This document shows, piece by piece, positions 34,930 to 44,628 of a DNA stretch of 64,000 nucleotides. Each line of letters opens with the position of its first letter. Position 1 is the stretch's first letter. The translations under genes and the position numbers were made by a program. Location: assembly GCA_934097085.1 (NCBI GenBank), contig CAKONK010000002.1, positions 62,001 through 126,000 on the forward strand, given 5' to 3'. This DNA comes from an uncultured Bacilli bacterium. GTDB taxonomy: Bacteria; Bacillota_I; Bacilli_A; RF39; UBA660. The notes beneath the pieces are model-generated. The model ran no database searches. It had not been told where the DNA came from and saw only the letters and a list, made by a program, of their open reading frames with translations.

Positions 34930-34964
34930 CAAAAAATAAGCAATGTTTCACGTGAAACATTGCT
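34930..34964 (-). terminator. Terminator of gyrBA built on parS site 5
   Basis: On the minus strand a perfect 26-bp palindrome with arms AGCAATGTTTCAC and GTGAAACATTGCT (34939-34964) is followed by TATTTTTT. It starts 4 bases after the gyrA stop. Confidence 0.65.
34944..34959. other. parS site 5
   Basis: TGTTTCACGTGAAACA, 177 bp from site 4, inside a longer 26-bp palindrome just after gyrA. Confidence 0.95.
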
Positions 34965-34968
34965 ATTA

Positions 34969-37497
34969 TTATTCTTCATTAGTTGATTCTTCTTCAAGAT
35001 TTTTATCAACAATACTTATTGCAGTTACCTTTTGATTATCTTTTAGATGAATAAGTCTAGTACCTTGAGTTGCTCTACCCAAAGTAGAAATTTGTGAAAT
35101 AGGCATCTTAATTGTAATACCTGAATTAGTCATTAAAATTAATTCTTTATTTTCATCAGATACTTTTACAGATACTAAATTACCATTCTTTTCAGTAACA
35201 TTTAATGCTTTAACACCTTTACTTCCTCGTTTTGTTTGACGATATTCTGAAACTAGAGTTTGTTTACCATAGCCAAGTTCAGTAACAACTAATATTGTAT
35301 TAGATTCTTCAACAGTTTCTAAACAAATACATTCGCCACCATCAAGGTTAATACCTCTCACACCTGAAGCAGTTCTACCCATTGTTCTAACTTCATTTTC
35401 GTTAAATTTAACAAGTTTTCCACTACTTGAACCTAATAATATTAAATCATTATTAGATGCAAGTCTTACACCAATTAATTCGTCATTATCTTTTAAACTA
35501 ATACAAATTTTACCAGAAGTCCTGATATTTTCAAATTCATTAATACTAGTTTTCTTAACAATTCCTTTCTTTGTAGCAAAGAATAAATAATCTTTTGTAG
35601 AGTCTTTTGAAATTGATACAATTGATGTTACAAATTCATCCTTTAATAAAGGTAATAAATTAATAATTGGAAGTCCTTTTGAAGTTCTTGAGAATTCTGG
35701 AACTTCATAACCTTTCATTCTATATACCTTACCCTTATTAGTAAAGAATAAAATATGATCGTGAGTAGATAAATTACAAGCCTGATCAACGAAGTCTTCA
35801 TCGTTTGTAGTAATACCTTTAACACCCATTCCACCACGATTTTGAGTTCTAAATACATCTGGTTTAGTTCTCTTAATATAACCTTTTTTAGTTAAAACAA
35901 CCATTATATTTTCCTCAGGTATTAATGATTCATCATCAATATAATCAATAGCTGTCATATCAATATTAGTTCTTCTTTCATCAGCATATTTATTCTTGAT
36001 TTCTAACATTTCATTCTTAATTATTTCATCAATTTTTTGTGGACTACTTAAAATTGCTTTTAATTCATCAATTAATTTTAATAAATCATTTAATTCAGAC
36101 TCTATTTTATCTCTTTCAAGTCCTGTTAAACGTTTTAACTTCATTTCAAGAATTGCTTCAGATTGAATATCATCTAACCCATATCTTAAATTCAATTCTT
36201 TTTTAGCAATTTCGTCTGTTTTTGAGGATTTAATTATCTTAATAACATCATCAATATGATCTAATGCTATCTTTAATCCCTCTAAAATATGAACTCTTGC
36301 TTCCGCTTTACTTAAATCAAATTTAGTTCTACGAATAATTACCTCTCTTTGGAAATCAATATATTTTGCAATAATGTCTTTTAATCCAAGTGTTTTTGGA
36401 GTCAAACCATCAAGCATTAAGAATATAATTCCATAAGAGATTTGAAATGCAGTATGCTTATATAAGTTATTTAAAATAACTTGAGGATTTGCATCTTTTT
36501 TTAAGGTAATAGTTATTTTGATACCATTTTTTAAATCAGTATGATAATCAGAAATACCATCAAGAACCTTATTATGAACAAGTTCTGCAACTTTATCTTT
36601 TAATTCTGCAGTATTAACGCCATATGGTACTTCAGTAATAACTATAACATTATGTCCTTTTTGTTCCTCGATAACAGCCCTACTTCGAATTGTAATAGTA
36701 CCTCTACCTGTATCATAAGCTTTTTTTATACCAGAGTTACCTAAAATAATACCACCAGTTGGAAAATCTGGTCCTTTTATGAAATGCATTAACCCTAATG
36801 TATCTATGTCTGGATTATCAATATAAGCAACACAACCATCAATTACCTCACCTAAATTATGAGGTGGAATATTTGTGGCCATACCTACTGCAATACCCAT
36901 TGATCCATTAACTAATATATTAGGAAATCTACTTGGTAAAACTTTAGGTTCTTTTTCTGTTGAAGTATAGTTATCATCCATATCAACAGTATCTTTTTGA
37001 ATATCTCTTAAAAGTTCCAAAGAAATTTTAGCAAGTCTTGCCTCTGTATAACGGTATGCAGCTGGAGAGTCACCTTCAATTGTACCAAAGTTTCCGTGAC
37101 CATCAACAAGCATATAACGCTGATTAAAGTCTTGAGCAAGTCTAACCATTGCATCATAAATTGATGAATCTCCGTGTGGATGGTAATGTCCCATAACATA
37201 ACCAACTGTAGTTGCAGATTTTTTATGAGGTTTGTCAGGGGTATTACCTTCTTCATACATTGACCATAAAATTCTACGATGTACGGGCTTTAACCCATCT
37301 CTTAAATCTGGTAATGCTCTTGAGGTTATAACACTCATTGAGTAATCTAAAAATGATGTTTTTACTTCACTAACAATATTATTTTCGATATGCTTATCTT
37401 TTTCGTGAAATTCTCCACCGTAATCAATATCTTCGATTAGTTCTTCATTTTCAATATTTTCATCATCTATTGTATTAATATTATCATTATTATCCAT
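34969..37497 (-). CDS. gyrA: DNA gyrase subunit A
   Basis: 842 residues. Catalytic Tyr in the AAYRYTEARLAKI region (about residue 130), SRALPDLRDGLKPVHRRIL, the QRGGMGVKG GyrA-box QNRGGMGVKG, and six C-terminal beta-pinwheel repeats. With GyrB it adds negative supercoils. It lies right after gyrB (10 bp) as in Bacillus. A long acidic N-terminal lead of about 35 residues precedes the core. Confidence 0.98.
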   Translation of the reverse strand: MDNNDNINTIDDENIENEELIEDIDYGGEFHEKDKHIENNIVSEVKTSFLDYSMSVITSRALPDLRDGLKPVHRRILWSMYEEGNTPDKPHKKSATTVGYVMGHYHPHGDSSIYDAMVRLAQDFNQRYMLVDGHGNFGTIEGDSPAAYRYTEARLAKISLELLRDIQKDTVDMDDNYTSTEKEPKVLPSRFPNILVNGSMGIAVGMATNIPPHNLGEVIDGCVAYIDNPDIDTLGLMHFIKGPDFPTGGIILGNSGIKKAYDTGRGTITIRSRAVIEEQKGHNVIVITEVPYGVNTAELKDKVAELVHNKVLDGISDYHTDLKNGIKITITLKKDANPQVILNNLYKHTAFQISYGIIFLMLDGLTPKTLGLKDIIAKYIDFQREVIIRRTKFDLSKAEARVHILEGLKIALDHIDDVIKIIKSSKTDEIAKKELNLRYGLDDIQSEAILEMKLKRLTGLERDKIESELNDLLKLIDELKAILSSPQKIDEIIKNEMLEIKNKYADERRTNIDMTAIDYIDDESLIPEENIMVVLTKKGYIKRTKPDVFRTQNRGGMGVKGITTNDEDFVDQACNLSTHDHILFFTNKGKVYRMKGYEVPEFSRTSKGLPIINLLPLLKDEFVTSIVSISKDSTKDYLFFATKKGIVKKTSINEFENIRTSGKICISLKDNDELIGVRLASNNDLILLGSSSGKLVKFNENEVRTMGRTASGVRGINLDGGECICLETVEESNTILVVTELGYGKQTLVSEYRQTKRGSKGVKALNVTEKNGNLVSVKVSDENKELILMTNSGITIKMPISQISTLGRATQGTRLIHLKDNQKVTAISIVDKNLEEESTNEE

Positions 37498-37506
37498 TTA
37501 AACCTC

Positions 37507-39426
37507 CTATATATCTAAGTTTTGAACATTAATTGCGTTTTCTTCAATAAATGTTCTTCTTGGTTCAACTTCATCACCCATTAATTTGCTAAATATTTCG
37601 TCAGCCATCATACAATCTTCAACAACGATTTTACGAAGAGTTCTTTTTTCAATGTCCATTGTTGTTTCATTTAGTTCTTCAGGGTCCATTTCACCAAGAC
37701 CTTTCATTCTTGTTATTTCAACTCTATTCCTAATATTTTCAGGTAAACTATTTAGATATGCATCTCTCTCTTTTTCATCAAGTACATATTTTCTTGTTTT
37801 TCCATACCTTATTCTAAATAATGGAGGCTGTGCGGCATATACGTGGCCTGCCTCAACAATCGGCCTGAAAAAGCGGTAAAATAACGTTAAAAGAAGAATT
37901 CTAATATGAGCTCCATCAACATCGGCATCGGTCATAATTATTATTTTATTATAACGAAGTTTATCTAAATTAAATTCTTCACCAATACCTGTACCAAAAG
38001 CAGTAATAATAGATCTAATTTCTTCATTATTTAATGCTCTATCCAACCTATTTTTCTCAACATTTAATATTTTACCACGAAGAGGAAGTATTGCTTGTCT
38101 TAAAGAATCACGACTCTTTTTTGCAGATCCACCTGCACTATCTCCCTCGACTATAAATATTTCACATTCGTTTGGATCTTTACTTTTACAATCGCAAAGT
38201 TTTCCAAAGAAGTTTGTAACAGCTAAATCGGTTTTACGAGTAATTTCTCTTGCTTTTTTCGCAGCATTTCTAGCTCTACAAGCAAGCATTGCTTTTTCAA
38301 CAATTATTTTAGCATCTGCTGGATTTTCTAAAAGAAACTTTTCAAATCCCTCGGAAAAAACATTATCAGCAAGTTTTCTAACTTCTGAATTACCAAGTCT
38401 TCCTTTTGTTTGACCCTCAAACTGAGGATTTGGATGTTTACAAGAAATAATCATTGTTAAACCTTCTTTAACATCATCACCTGTTAAAGATTCATCTTTT
38501 TCTTTAAGTAAATTAGCCTTTCTTGCATAATTGTTAATAACTCTTGTTAATGCTCTACGTACTCCTTCTTCGTGTGTTCCACCATCATGAGTATTTATGT
38601 TATTAACAAATGAATAAATATTGTCACTATAACCATCATTATATTGTAGGGCAACCTCGAAAAATACGCCTGAATCTTGACCTTCAAGATGAATAATATC
38701 ATCGTGAATTGGAGTTTTGTTTTGATTTATAAATCTTACATATTCAGATATTCCACCTTCATATAAGAATGTATCTCCAGTAGTATCTTCTTCATCTCTA
38801 TCATCTCTTAAAGTTATTCTTAATCCCCTATTTAAAAAGGCTAATTCCCTGATTCTTACTTTTAGAGTATCATAATCAAAAATTGTTGTATCAAATATTT
38901 CTGGATCTGGTTTAAATGTTACTGTTGTACCAGTTCTATTTGGTTCACAATCGCCTATTTCATGTAGTTTTTCAACAGTATGTCCACCTTTTTCAAATCT
39001 AATAAAATATACTTTACTATTTTTATATACTTTCACTTCTACCCAAGAAGATAATGCATTAACTACTGAAGCACCAACTCCATGAAGACCACCAGAAACT
39101 TTATAGCCTCCACCACCAAATTTACCTCCTGCATGAAGTACAGTATATACGGTTTCTACTGTAGATAACCCTGTTTTAGGGTGAATATCAACAGGTATAC
39201 CTCTACCATCATCTTTTACTGTAATTGAATTATCTTTATTAACAATTACTTCAATATTTTTACAATAACCAGCGAGTGCTTCATCTATTGAATTATCTAC
39301 AATTTCCCATACTAAATGGTGTAAACCTTTAACATCTGTAGTTCCAATATACATTCCTGGTCTTTTTCTAACTGCCTCTAAACCTTCAAGTACTTGAATA
39401 TCCGAAGCATCATAATGTTCTGCCAT
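37507..39426 (-). CDS. gyrB: DNA gyrase subunit B
   Basis: 639 residues. GHKL ATPase ([52 protein letters not shown]) followed by Toprim ([26 protein letters not shown]) and the [14 protein letters not shown] motif. It starts two bases after the recF stop region with an RBS (AAAGGAAG) inside recF. Confidence 0.98.
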   Translation of the reverse strand: MAEHYDASDIQVLEGLEAVRKRPGMYIGTTDVKGLHHLVWEIVDNSIDEALAGYCKNIEVIVNKDNSITVKDDGRGIPVDIHPKTGLSTVETVYTVLHAGGKFGGGGYKVSGGLHGVGASVVNALSSWVEVKVYKNSKVYFIRFEKGGHTVEKLHEIGDCEPNRTGTTVTFKPDPEIFDTTIFDYDTLKVRIRELAFLNRGLRITLRDDRDEEDTTGDTFLYEGGISEYVRFINQNKTPIHDDIIHLEGQDSGVFFEVALQYNDGYSDNIYSFVNNINTHDGGTHEEGVRRALTRVINNYARKANLLKEKDESLTGDDVKEGLTMIISCKHPNPQFEGQTKGRLGNSEVRKLADNVFSEGFEKFLLENPADAKIIVEKAMLACRARNAAKKAREITRKTDLAVTNFFGKLCDCKSKDPNECEIFIVEGDSAGGSAKKSRDSLRQAILPLRGKILNVEKNRLDRALNNEEIRSIITAFGTGIGEEFNLDKLRYNKIIIMTDADVDGAHIRILLLTLFYRFFRPIVEAGHVYAAQPPLFRIRYGKTRKYVLDEKERDAYLNSLPENIRNRVEITRMKGLGEMDPEELNETTMDIEKRTLRKIVVEDCMMADEIFSKLMGDEVEPRRTFIEENAINVQNLDI

Positions 39427-39428
39427 AC

Positions 39429-40511
39429 TTAATTCTTCCTTTCTATTTGACCATTATTTGCATAATAAATGTTACTTTCTTCAAGTAAACTCTTATCAAC
39501 ATCATTAATGTCTGTAGTTGTAATAAATGTTTGAACTTCTTTATTTAACATTTTTATGATGTTATTTATTTTTATACTATCTAACTCTGAAAATAAGTCA
39601 TCAAGTATCAATATAGGATAACTTCCATTAATTAATTTAATTAAAATTAATTCTGCCAGTTTAAATGATATTATCGCATTTTTTTGTTGGCCTACACTAC
39701 CATATTCTTTTATATTATAACCATCTAATATAAAATCAAAATCATCGTGGTGTACTCCTATCATAGTTTTACGATAATTTAACTCTGTTTTTAAGTTCTT
39801 TTTATACACATTTTCAAGATCTTCATATGATTTATTTTTATAATCACTACGATATTTAATCTCTAAATTTCCATAATCAAAAATATTTTTATAAATAGAT
39901 GTTAAATTTTTGTTGATATTATCAATAAAATTTCCTCTTATCTTACAAATTTCCATTCCCAAAGTAATCATTTTTTGAGTTAATATATTTAAATATTCTA
40001 AACTTCCATTACTATTTAAGTATAATTCTTTTAAATAAGCATTACGGTTTTTTAAAACTTTATTGTAATCACTTATTAATTTGATATAACCACTATTTAT
40101 TTGCGATATTTCAATATTTAACAGTTTTCTTCGATTACTTGGTGAATCAATAAATATCTTTGTATCATACGGATTAAAAAGTACAATATTAATTTTAGAA
40201 ATAAAATCACCAACTTTTGTTATTTTTTTGTTATCAATAAATAACTTTTTAGAATTTTTGTTTAGTTCAATAAAGTATGTTTTATTATCAACTACTCCTT
40301 TTACTAAACAAACATCACTATTTTTTCTTATTAAATTCTTATCATCCATTGTTCTAAAAGATTTACTCAAAGATAATAAATAAATAGCCTCAATTAAATT
40401 TGATTTACCAGTACCATTATTTCCATATATAATATTTAAATTATTTGAAAAATCAATATTTAATTGTTCATAATTTCTAAAATTATATAATCTTAAATTC
40501 GATATTATCAT
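39429..40511 (-). CDS. recF: DNA replication and repair protein RecF
   Basis: 360 residues. Walker [15 protein letters not shown], signature [17 protein letters not shown], Walker [13 protein letters not shown]. It loads RecA at gaps with RecO and RecR. In Bacillus a short S4-domain gene (yaaA) lies between dnaN and recF; here it is replaced by a comK-like gene and a 97-bp gap. Confidence 0.96.
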   Translation of the reverse strand: MIISNLRLYNFRNYEQLNIDFSNNLNIIYGNNGTGKSNLIEAIYLLSLSKSFRTMDDKNLIRKNSDVCLVKGVVDNKTYFIELNKNSKKLFIDNKKITKVGDFISKINIVLFNPYDTKIFIDSPSNRRKLLNIEISQINSGYIKLISDYNKVLKNRNAYLKELYLNSNGSLEYLNILTQKMITLGMEICKIRGNFIDNINKNLTSIYKNIFDYGNLEIKYRSDYKNKSYEDLENVYKKNLKTELNYRKTMIGVHHDDFDFILDGYNIKEYGSVGQQKNAIISFKLAELILIKLINGSYPILILDDLFSELDSIKINNIIKMLNKEVQTFITTTDINDVDKSLLEESNIYYANNGQIERKN

Positions 40512-40574
40512 TTTTGCCTCTTTTTAACTAAAATCATTAATTTTACCCCCTTACCGGTACTCCTATACATACAA

Positions 40575-40590
40575 CAATTATACCACAAAT
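40575..40590 (-). promoter_or_regulatory. Extended -10 promoter of recF-gyrB-gyrA
   Basis: Minus strand TGGTATAAT, TATAAT at 40577-40582, with a weak TTTAAT 17 bases further upstream. Confidence 0.5.
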
Positions 40591-40608
40591 AAAGGTTAAA
40601 TTAAAGAA

Positions 40609-41052
40609 CTATTTAATATTTCTTTTAAAAATAGTTTCTAATCTTGAAGCTTTAAATAATTGTTTGGTAAAAATGTTATTAGATACTGGTATTATAAGCG
40701 TTTTTTTATTTAAAAATGTAATTATTAGTTCTTTAGAATTAATTGAATAATATTTATCAACTTCAATATAATTAATCCACACACAATTTAAATTTTTATA
40801 CGAATTTGTTGGAAAAAATATTAGTTCCTTTTTTTCACTAATAATAATTGGTAATTTTGTTGATATACCAAGTAATGATTTTGCACTATGCATTCTTCCT
40901 AAAAATGTGCTTCCATAATAAATACAACTATCATTTATAATAGTGTTTAAAGATCCTTCAATATAAAATTCTATATATTTTTCCACTACTTTAACTTTAT
41001 TATCAACTTTTAATAATGCTAAAGTATTTTCATTTATTATATACTTGTCCAT
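40609..41052 (-). CDS. comK: ComK-like competence transcription factor
   Basis: 147 residues (Bacillus ComK has 192). YYGSTFLGRMHSAKSLLGIS, KLPIIIS, the FFPTNSYKNLNCVWINY block and FLNKKTLIIPVS follow the order and spacing of ComK motifs. In Bacillus ComK activates the DNA uptake genes. The C-terminus, used there for MecA/Clp degradation, seems shorter. The position between dnaN and recF is unusual. A TTTGTCGAT sequence resembling a 0A box lies upstream in the dnaN terminator. Family assignment is by motif memory only. Confidence 0.75.
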   Translation of the reverse strand: MDKYIINENTLALLKVDNKVKVVEKYIEFYIEGSLNTIINDSCIYYGSTFLGRMHSAKSLLGISTKLPIIISEKKELIFFPTNSYKNLNCVWINYIEVDKYYSINSKELIITFLNKKTLIIPVSNNIFTKQLFKASRLETIFKRNIK

Positions 41053-41082
41053 AATTTCCCCCTGACAAGGATGTTATAACAT

Positions 41083-41115
41083 AAAAAAGACAAAAACTTT
41101 GTCGATTTTTGTCTC
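41083..41115 (-). terminator. Rho-independent terminator of dnaN
   Basis: Nine-bp stem AGACAAAAA/TTTTTGTCT (41088-41096 with 41106-41114) followed by TTTTTTAT on the minus strand. Confidence 0.8.
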
Positions 41116-42231
41116 TTAATATGTTTTTATTGGTAAAATTAATTCAATTATAGTATCATCATCTACACTATTAATAATTATTGGTTTATCATCACCATTT
41201 ATAAGAAGTATAATATTTTCACTATCAAGAACTTTTAATGCATCTAACATATATTTTGAAGAATAACTAATTTCTAACTTTTCTTTATTATTTGAATCAA
41301 TTGTTAATTCTTCTTTACTTTTACTGTCTGAAGATGCCGCAAAAAGTGTCATTTTCTTGTTATCAATTACCATTTTAATAATATTTTTATCTTTACTTAC
41401 CATAATTGTTGAGGCTCTATCAATTGCACTATAGAACTCTTTTAAATTTAAGTTAATCATATAGTTAAAATCTTTTGGTATATAGTTTGAAGTGTCAGGG
41501 TAAGTTCCATTTAATAAAGCAGTTTGGAATAATATGTTATTATAATGAAATAAAACTTTATTTTTAAATAAATCTATTTCAACATTACCTTCGTCTTTTA
41601 AAATGTATACTAATTCATTAACACTTTTACCAGGTATTACTATATTTATATTACTATTTATTGAATCTTTTAATTTAACAGTTTTTTTAGATAATCTATA
41701 AGAATCCGTTGCTGTACACTCTAATATATCACCATTTATTTTTAAATTTAATCCTGTAAGTAGTGGTCTTACTTCTTGCATACTCATGGCATAAGATGTT
41801 TGATTAATCATTTCTTTTAAAATTTTTGATTCTAGATAAATAGTATTTTGACTTTTTTCAAGTGCAATATTAGGATATTCCCCAATATTATAACATTCAA
41901 TTATATATTCATTTATATCTGAATAAATTTTTATATTATTATTCTCAGTTAATTCAAAGTTGATAATTTCACTAGGCATTTTTCTTATTATTTCTAATAA
42001 ACATCTACTTTGAAGTACTGCTCTACCTTCTTTTTCTATATTTACTATATTTTTTGCTTCAATAGTAGTTTTAATTGTAAGTTCACTATCACTTGCTTGT
42101 ACCTCTAAACCATCATTAGTTAAGTTTAGTAATATACCATTTAATACTGGTATTGTAATTTTTGTTGATAAAGCTCTAACAGCATTTGACAAAGCCTCAA
42201 CGATAATATTTTTATTAATTGTAAATTTCAT
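41116..42231 (-). CDS. dnaN: DNA polymerase III beta subunit (sliding clamp)
   Basis: 371 residues in three similar domains. MKFTINKNIIVEALSNAVRALS, the EYPNI segment, YAMSMQEVRPLLTG and the LILPIKTY C-terminus (usually LMPMR-like) identify the clamp. It lies after dnaA with a 140-bp gap that carries the second half of oriC. Confidence 0.97.
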   Translation of the reverse strand: MKFTINKNIIVEALSNAVRALSTKITIPVLNGILLNLTNDGLEVQASDSELTIKTTIEAKNIVNIEKEGRAVLQSRCLLEIIRKMPSEIINFELTENNNIKIYSDINEYIIECYNIGEYPNIALEKSQNTIYLESKILKEMINQTSYAMSMQEVRPLLTGLNLKINGDILECTATDSYRLSKKTVKLKDSINSNINIVIPGKSVNELVYILKDEGNVEIDLFKNKVLFHYNNILFQTALLNGTYPDTSNYIPKDFNYMINLNLKEFYSAIDRASTIMVSKDKNIIKMVIDNKKMTLFAASSDSKSKEELTIDSNNKEKLEISYSSKYMLDALKVLDSENIILLINGDDKPIIINSVDDDTIIELILPIKTY

Positions 42232-42371
42232 ATTTTTCCATCCTTCTTTCTTTTAAAATTAATTATTATGTTTATTATAATGTTTTGTTTGTTGATAACT
42301 TGTGAATTACTCATATTTTAACATAATTTTACTGATTTTTAGTAAAATTTTATCAACATAATTCCACAAAA
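42232..42371. other. oriC part 2 (dnaA-dnaN interval)
   Basis: Two DnaA-box sequences TTATCAACA, one reverse (42290-42298) and one forward (42350-42358), plus a near box TTCCACA at 42362-42368, within AT-rich DNA. Similar to the incC side of the Bacillus origin. Confidence 0.7.
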
Positions 42372-43724
42372 TTATAACTTATTTTTAATTTCTTTAATAG
42401 TATTGTTTAATTTTTCATCTTTTTTGATGTCATTATTTATTTTATCATAAGATGCTGAAATTGTTGAATGATCCCTCCCTCCAAATTCTAAACCAATTCT
42501 TTCTAGTTTTTCATCTGTTTCAACTCTACATAAATATATTGCTATATGTCTTGGTTTACTTATATTTGAAACTTTCTTTTTACTTTTTAAATCACTAACA
42601 GTTATTCCAAAGTAATCCGCTACTGCTTTTTGTATTTTGCTTATGGAGTTATCCGCATAAATATTAACACTTAAGTAGTCTTTTAAACCTTCAATTGCAA
42701 AATTTAAATCAATTTTATCAGGAACCATCATTGCTGTATAAGCCATTAGCCTATTTATTGTTCCTTCGATAAATCTAATATCATTTTGACAAGAGTTTGC
42801 TATATATTCAATAACCTCTTGGTTTAATCTATTTTCTAGTGATGTATTTTTGATTTTACTATGTATTATTTTACATCTTAGTTGAAAATCTGGGGGATAA
42901 ATATCAACTGGAAGTCCCCACATAAATCTACTTCTTAATCTATCCTCAATTTTCTTTAAATCGTCTGGTGATCTATCTGAACTTATAATTATTTGTTTAT
43001 TTGTTTGATATAAAGCATTAAAAGTATGGAAGAATTCTTGTTGAGATTTGTCAGCACCAACTAAAAATTGAATATCATCAATAATTAAAACATCAACATT
43101 TTTATACTTATCTTTAAAGTTTTTAGCATAATTCATTGAACTTATGCCCTTTTCAATACTTGCTATTCCCGTGTAATCCTCAACAAATTCGTTACTTGTA
43201 ACATAAAGTACTTTTTTATTTGAATGATTAACGATATAGTTTCCTATTGCATGCATTAAATGTGTTTTACCTATTCCACTTCTTCCATATAGAAATAAAG
43301 GATTATGAATTGAGCCTGGATTTTCCGCTACTGCGTGAGCAGATACTACCGCAAGTCTATTAGATTCCCCTACTACAAAAGATTCAAAAGTAAACTTTGG
43401 ATTTAGGTTTGTAACCCATTCTTCATTAAAATCCTCTGTTACTTCTTTGTTAGGTTTATTTTCTTTTGTTTCTTGTAATTCATCCTCTGTGAAATACTCA
43501 ATATTAAAGGTCTTTCCTGTTACATTAATAAAAGCTTTATCAATGTATTCCTTATAATTTTCAGATAGCATACTTTTATGAATATCCATTGGAACCACTA
43601 TTTTAAGGGTATTGCCCTCTAAAGATATTGGTCTAATTTTAGAAAACCAAAGATTATAAACATTTAGGCTTACAACTTGCTCTATTTCCTCTAAAAAGTT
43701 TTTGAATAACTCATTTACATCCAT
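42372..43724 (-). CDS. dnaA: Chromosomal replication initiator DnaA
   Basis: 450 residues. Domain I (1-80), AAA+ domain III with FLYGRSGIGKTHLMHAIG and IDDIQFLVGADKSQQEFFHTFN, sensor 2 region, and the domain IV DNA-binding motif GLEFGGRDHSTISASYDKI. It binds the TTATCAACA boxes on both sides of its own gene, so autoregulation is likely. Confidence 0.98.
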   Translation of the reverse strand: MDVNELFKNFLEEIEQVVSLNVYNLWFSKIRPISLEGNTLKIVVPMDIHKSMLSENYKEYIDKAFINVTGKTFNIEYFTEDELQETKENKPNKEVTEDFNEEWVTNLNPKFTFESFVVGESNRLAVVSAHAVAENPGSIHNPLFLYGRSGIGKTHLMHAIGNYIVNHSNKKVLYVTSNEFVEDYTGIASIEKGISSMNYAKNFKDKYKNVDVLIIDDIQFLVGADKSQQEFFHTFNALYQTNKQIIISSDRSPDDLKKIEDRLRSRFMWGLPVDIYPPDFQLRCKIIHSKIKNTSLENRLNQEVIEYIANSCQNDIRFIEGTINRLMAYTAMMVPDKIDLNFAIEGLKDYLSVNIYADNSISKIQKAVADYFGITVSDLKSKKKVSNISKPRHIAIYLCRVETDEKLERIGLEFGGRDHSTISASYDKINNDIKKDEKLNNTIKEIKNKL

Positions 43725-44068
43725 ACCTTACCCCACATACAAACTTTCCTTACCTACATTGTACTTCATTTTTACAAAAAGATAAAGAAAAAATTTAATC
43801 TAACAAGTTATCAACAAAAGTTATCAACATTTTTTTCTTTTAAATACTGGGCTTAAACCACTTATCAACATTTTCAACAAAATGATTTGTTAGTTATTTT
43901 GTTGAAAGAAAATTATACTATGTGGAATTTGTTAAAATATAATTGTTGATAATGTTGAAATCTTGGTTAACCTATTATATTACTTTAAAAATAATGTTGA
44001 TAATTTGTTAATATCTTTGTTGAAATATATAAAATAATCCAACTTTAAAATTTAATAACAAAAAATAC
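43725..44068. other. oriC part 1 (upstream of dnaA)
   Basis: 344 bases without a gene. Five perfect TTATCAACA boxes: forward at 43808-43816, 43821-43829 and 43862-43870; reverse at 43944-43952 and 43995-44003. Imperfect copies (TTTCAACA, TGTGGAAT) lie among them. A weak dnaA promoter (TACAAT at about 43771-43776) is between the boxes and the start. Together with the dnaA-dnaN boxes this is a bipartite Firmicutes origin. Confidence 0.85.
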
Positions 44069-44098
44069 TTGACTATTTGCTTGATTTATAGATATAAT
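44069..44098 (+). promoter_or_regulatory. Promoter of rpmH-rnpA operon
   Basis: TTGACT (44069-44074), 18-base spacer, TATAAT (44093-44098), about 30 bases before the RBS of rpmH. Confidence 0.75.
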
Positions 44099-44130
44099 AG
44101 TAACGCGTAAGAAAAGGAGAAAGTATATAT

Positions 44131-44253
44131 ATGAAAAGAACATATCAACCAAATAATAGAAAAATGAAAAAAACTCATGGTTTTTTCTCAAGAAAAAATG
44201 GTAAAGTTTTATCAAGCCGTAGAAAAAAAGGTAGAAAAGTTTTAAGTAAATAA
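44131..44253 (+). CDS. rpmH: 50S ribosomal protein L34
   Basis: 40 residues: [20 protein letters not shown] at the start and a very basic ending ([11 protein letters not shown]). L34 is the smallest large-subunit protein and its gene marks the origin in most bacteria. RBS AAGGAG. It is too short for many ORF callers; a 71-codon frame on the opposite strand is a shadow. Confidence 0.98.
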   Translation: MKRTYQPNNRKMKKTHGFFSRKNGKVLSSRRKKGRKVLSK

Positions 44254-44280
44254 AAACCACTTTAAATGTGGCTTTTTTTA
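44254..44280 (+). terminator. Attenuator-like terminator between rpmH and rnpA
   Basis: Stem CCAC/GTGG (44257-44260 with 44268-44271) extended by A-T pairs and followed by CTTTTTTT. Partial read-through would explain more L34 than RnpA. Confidence 0.65.
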
Positions 44281-44292
44281 AAGAGGTTAATT

Positions 44293-44628
44293 ATGAAAAA
44301 AAGAGACATTGTTAAAAGTAGTGAAGAATTTAATAAAATTTTAAATAATAAACAAAGAGTATCTAATAATAGATATATTATATTTTATTATCCAAGTGAA
44401 GATGGTAAAAAATACTTTGGTATAAGTGCTCCAAAAAAATATGGAAATGCAGTTTTTCGTAATAAAATGAAAAGAAGACTTCGAGCACTTATAGATGAAT
44501 GTAATTTACTATTCAAAAATGGTAAAAAATATATTATAATTATTAAGAGAGATTTTATAAATTCTGCTTATAAAGATAATTTAGAATCTTTAAGAAATTT
44601 GATAGGAGAGTTAAATGAAAAAAAATAA
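44293..44628 (+). CDS. rnpA: Ribonuclease P protein component
   Basis: 111 residues from the ATG at 44293 (RBS AAGAGG); the upstream in-frame start lies inside the terminator. RNR-like motif in FRNKMKRRLRALIDE and the N-terminal MKKRDIVKSSEEFNKIL are family marks. It partners the RNase P RNA, which is not in this window. It overlaps yidC by 14 bp. Confidence 0.95.
   Translation: MKKRDIVKSSEEFNKILNNKQRVSNNRYIIFYYPSEDGKKYFGISAPKKYGNAVFRNKMKRRLRALIDECNLLFKNGKKYIIIIKRDFINSAYKDNLESLRNLIGELNEKK

Larger units (their letters stand above)
34233..34959. repeat. Five-unit tandem array, one parS per unit
   Basis: Five diverged copies of a unit of about 167 bp (spacing of the parS centres 167, 167, 167 and 177 bp). 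Each has TTTTTTGGCATA (34233, 34400, 34567, 34734 as TTTTTTAGCATA, 34911) exactly 33 bp before a perfect parS 16-mer. After the first three parS sites there is also GGTGGTGAATTACATAT or a close variant. The sequence between is AT-rich and more diverged. No ORF is credible here. The whole 34165-34968 stretch holds this array plus the SRP RNA promoter. Confidence 0.92.

Noticed and set aside
34233..34959. CRISPR array
   Set aside because: Repeats are 16-bp palindromes with 151-161-bp homologous intervals, not unique 30-40-bp spacers, and no cas genes are near.
37586..37879. Plus-strand frame opposite gyrB
   Set aside because: Shadow of gyrB codon pattern; no start signal.
40515..40575. A 20-codon frame (MYRSTGKGVK and so on) ending at the recF start, in place of yaaA
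   Set aside because: Too short, no S4 domain, and it could arise by chance in the recF leader; the ATGA overlap alone is not enough.
44045..44260. A 71-codon hydrophobic frame opposite rpmH
   Set aside because: It is antisense to the L34 gene and its promoter; L34 explains the conservation.
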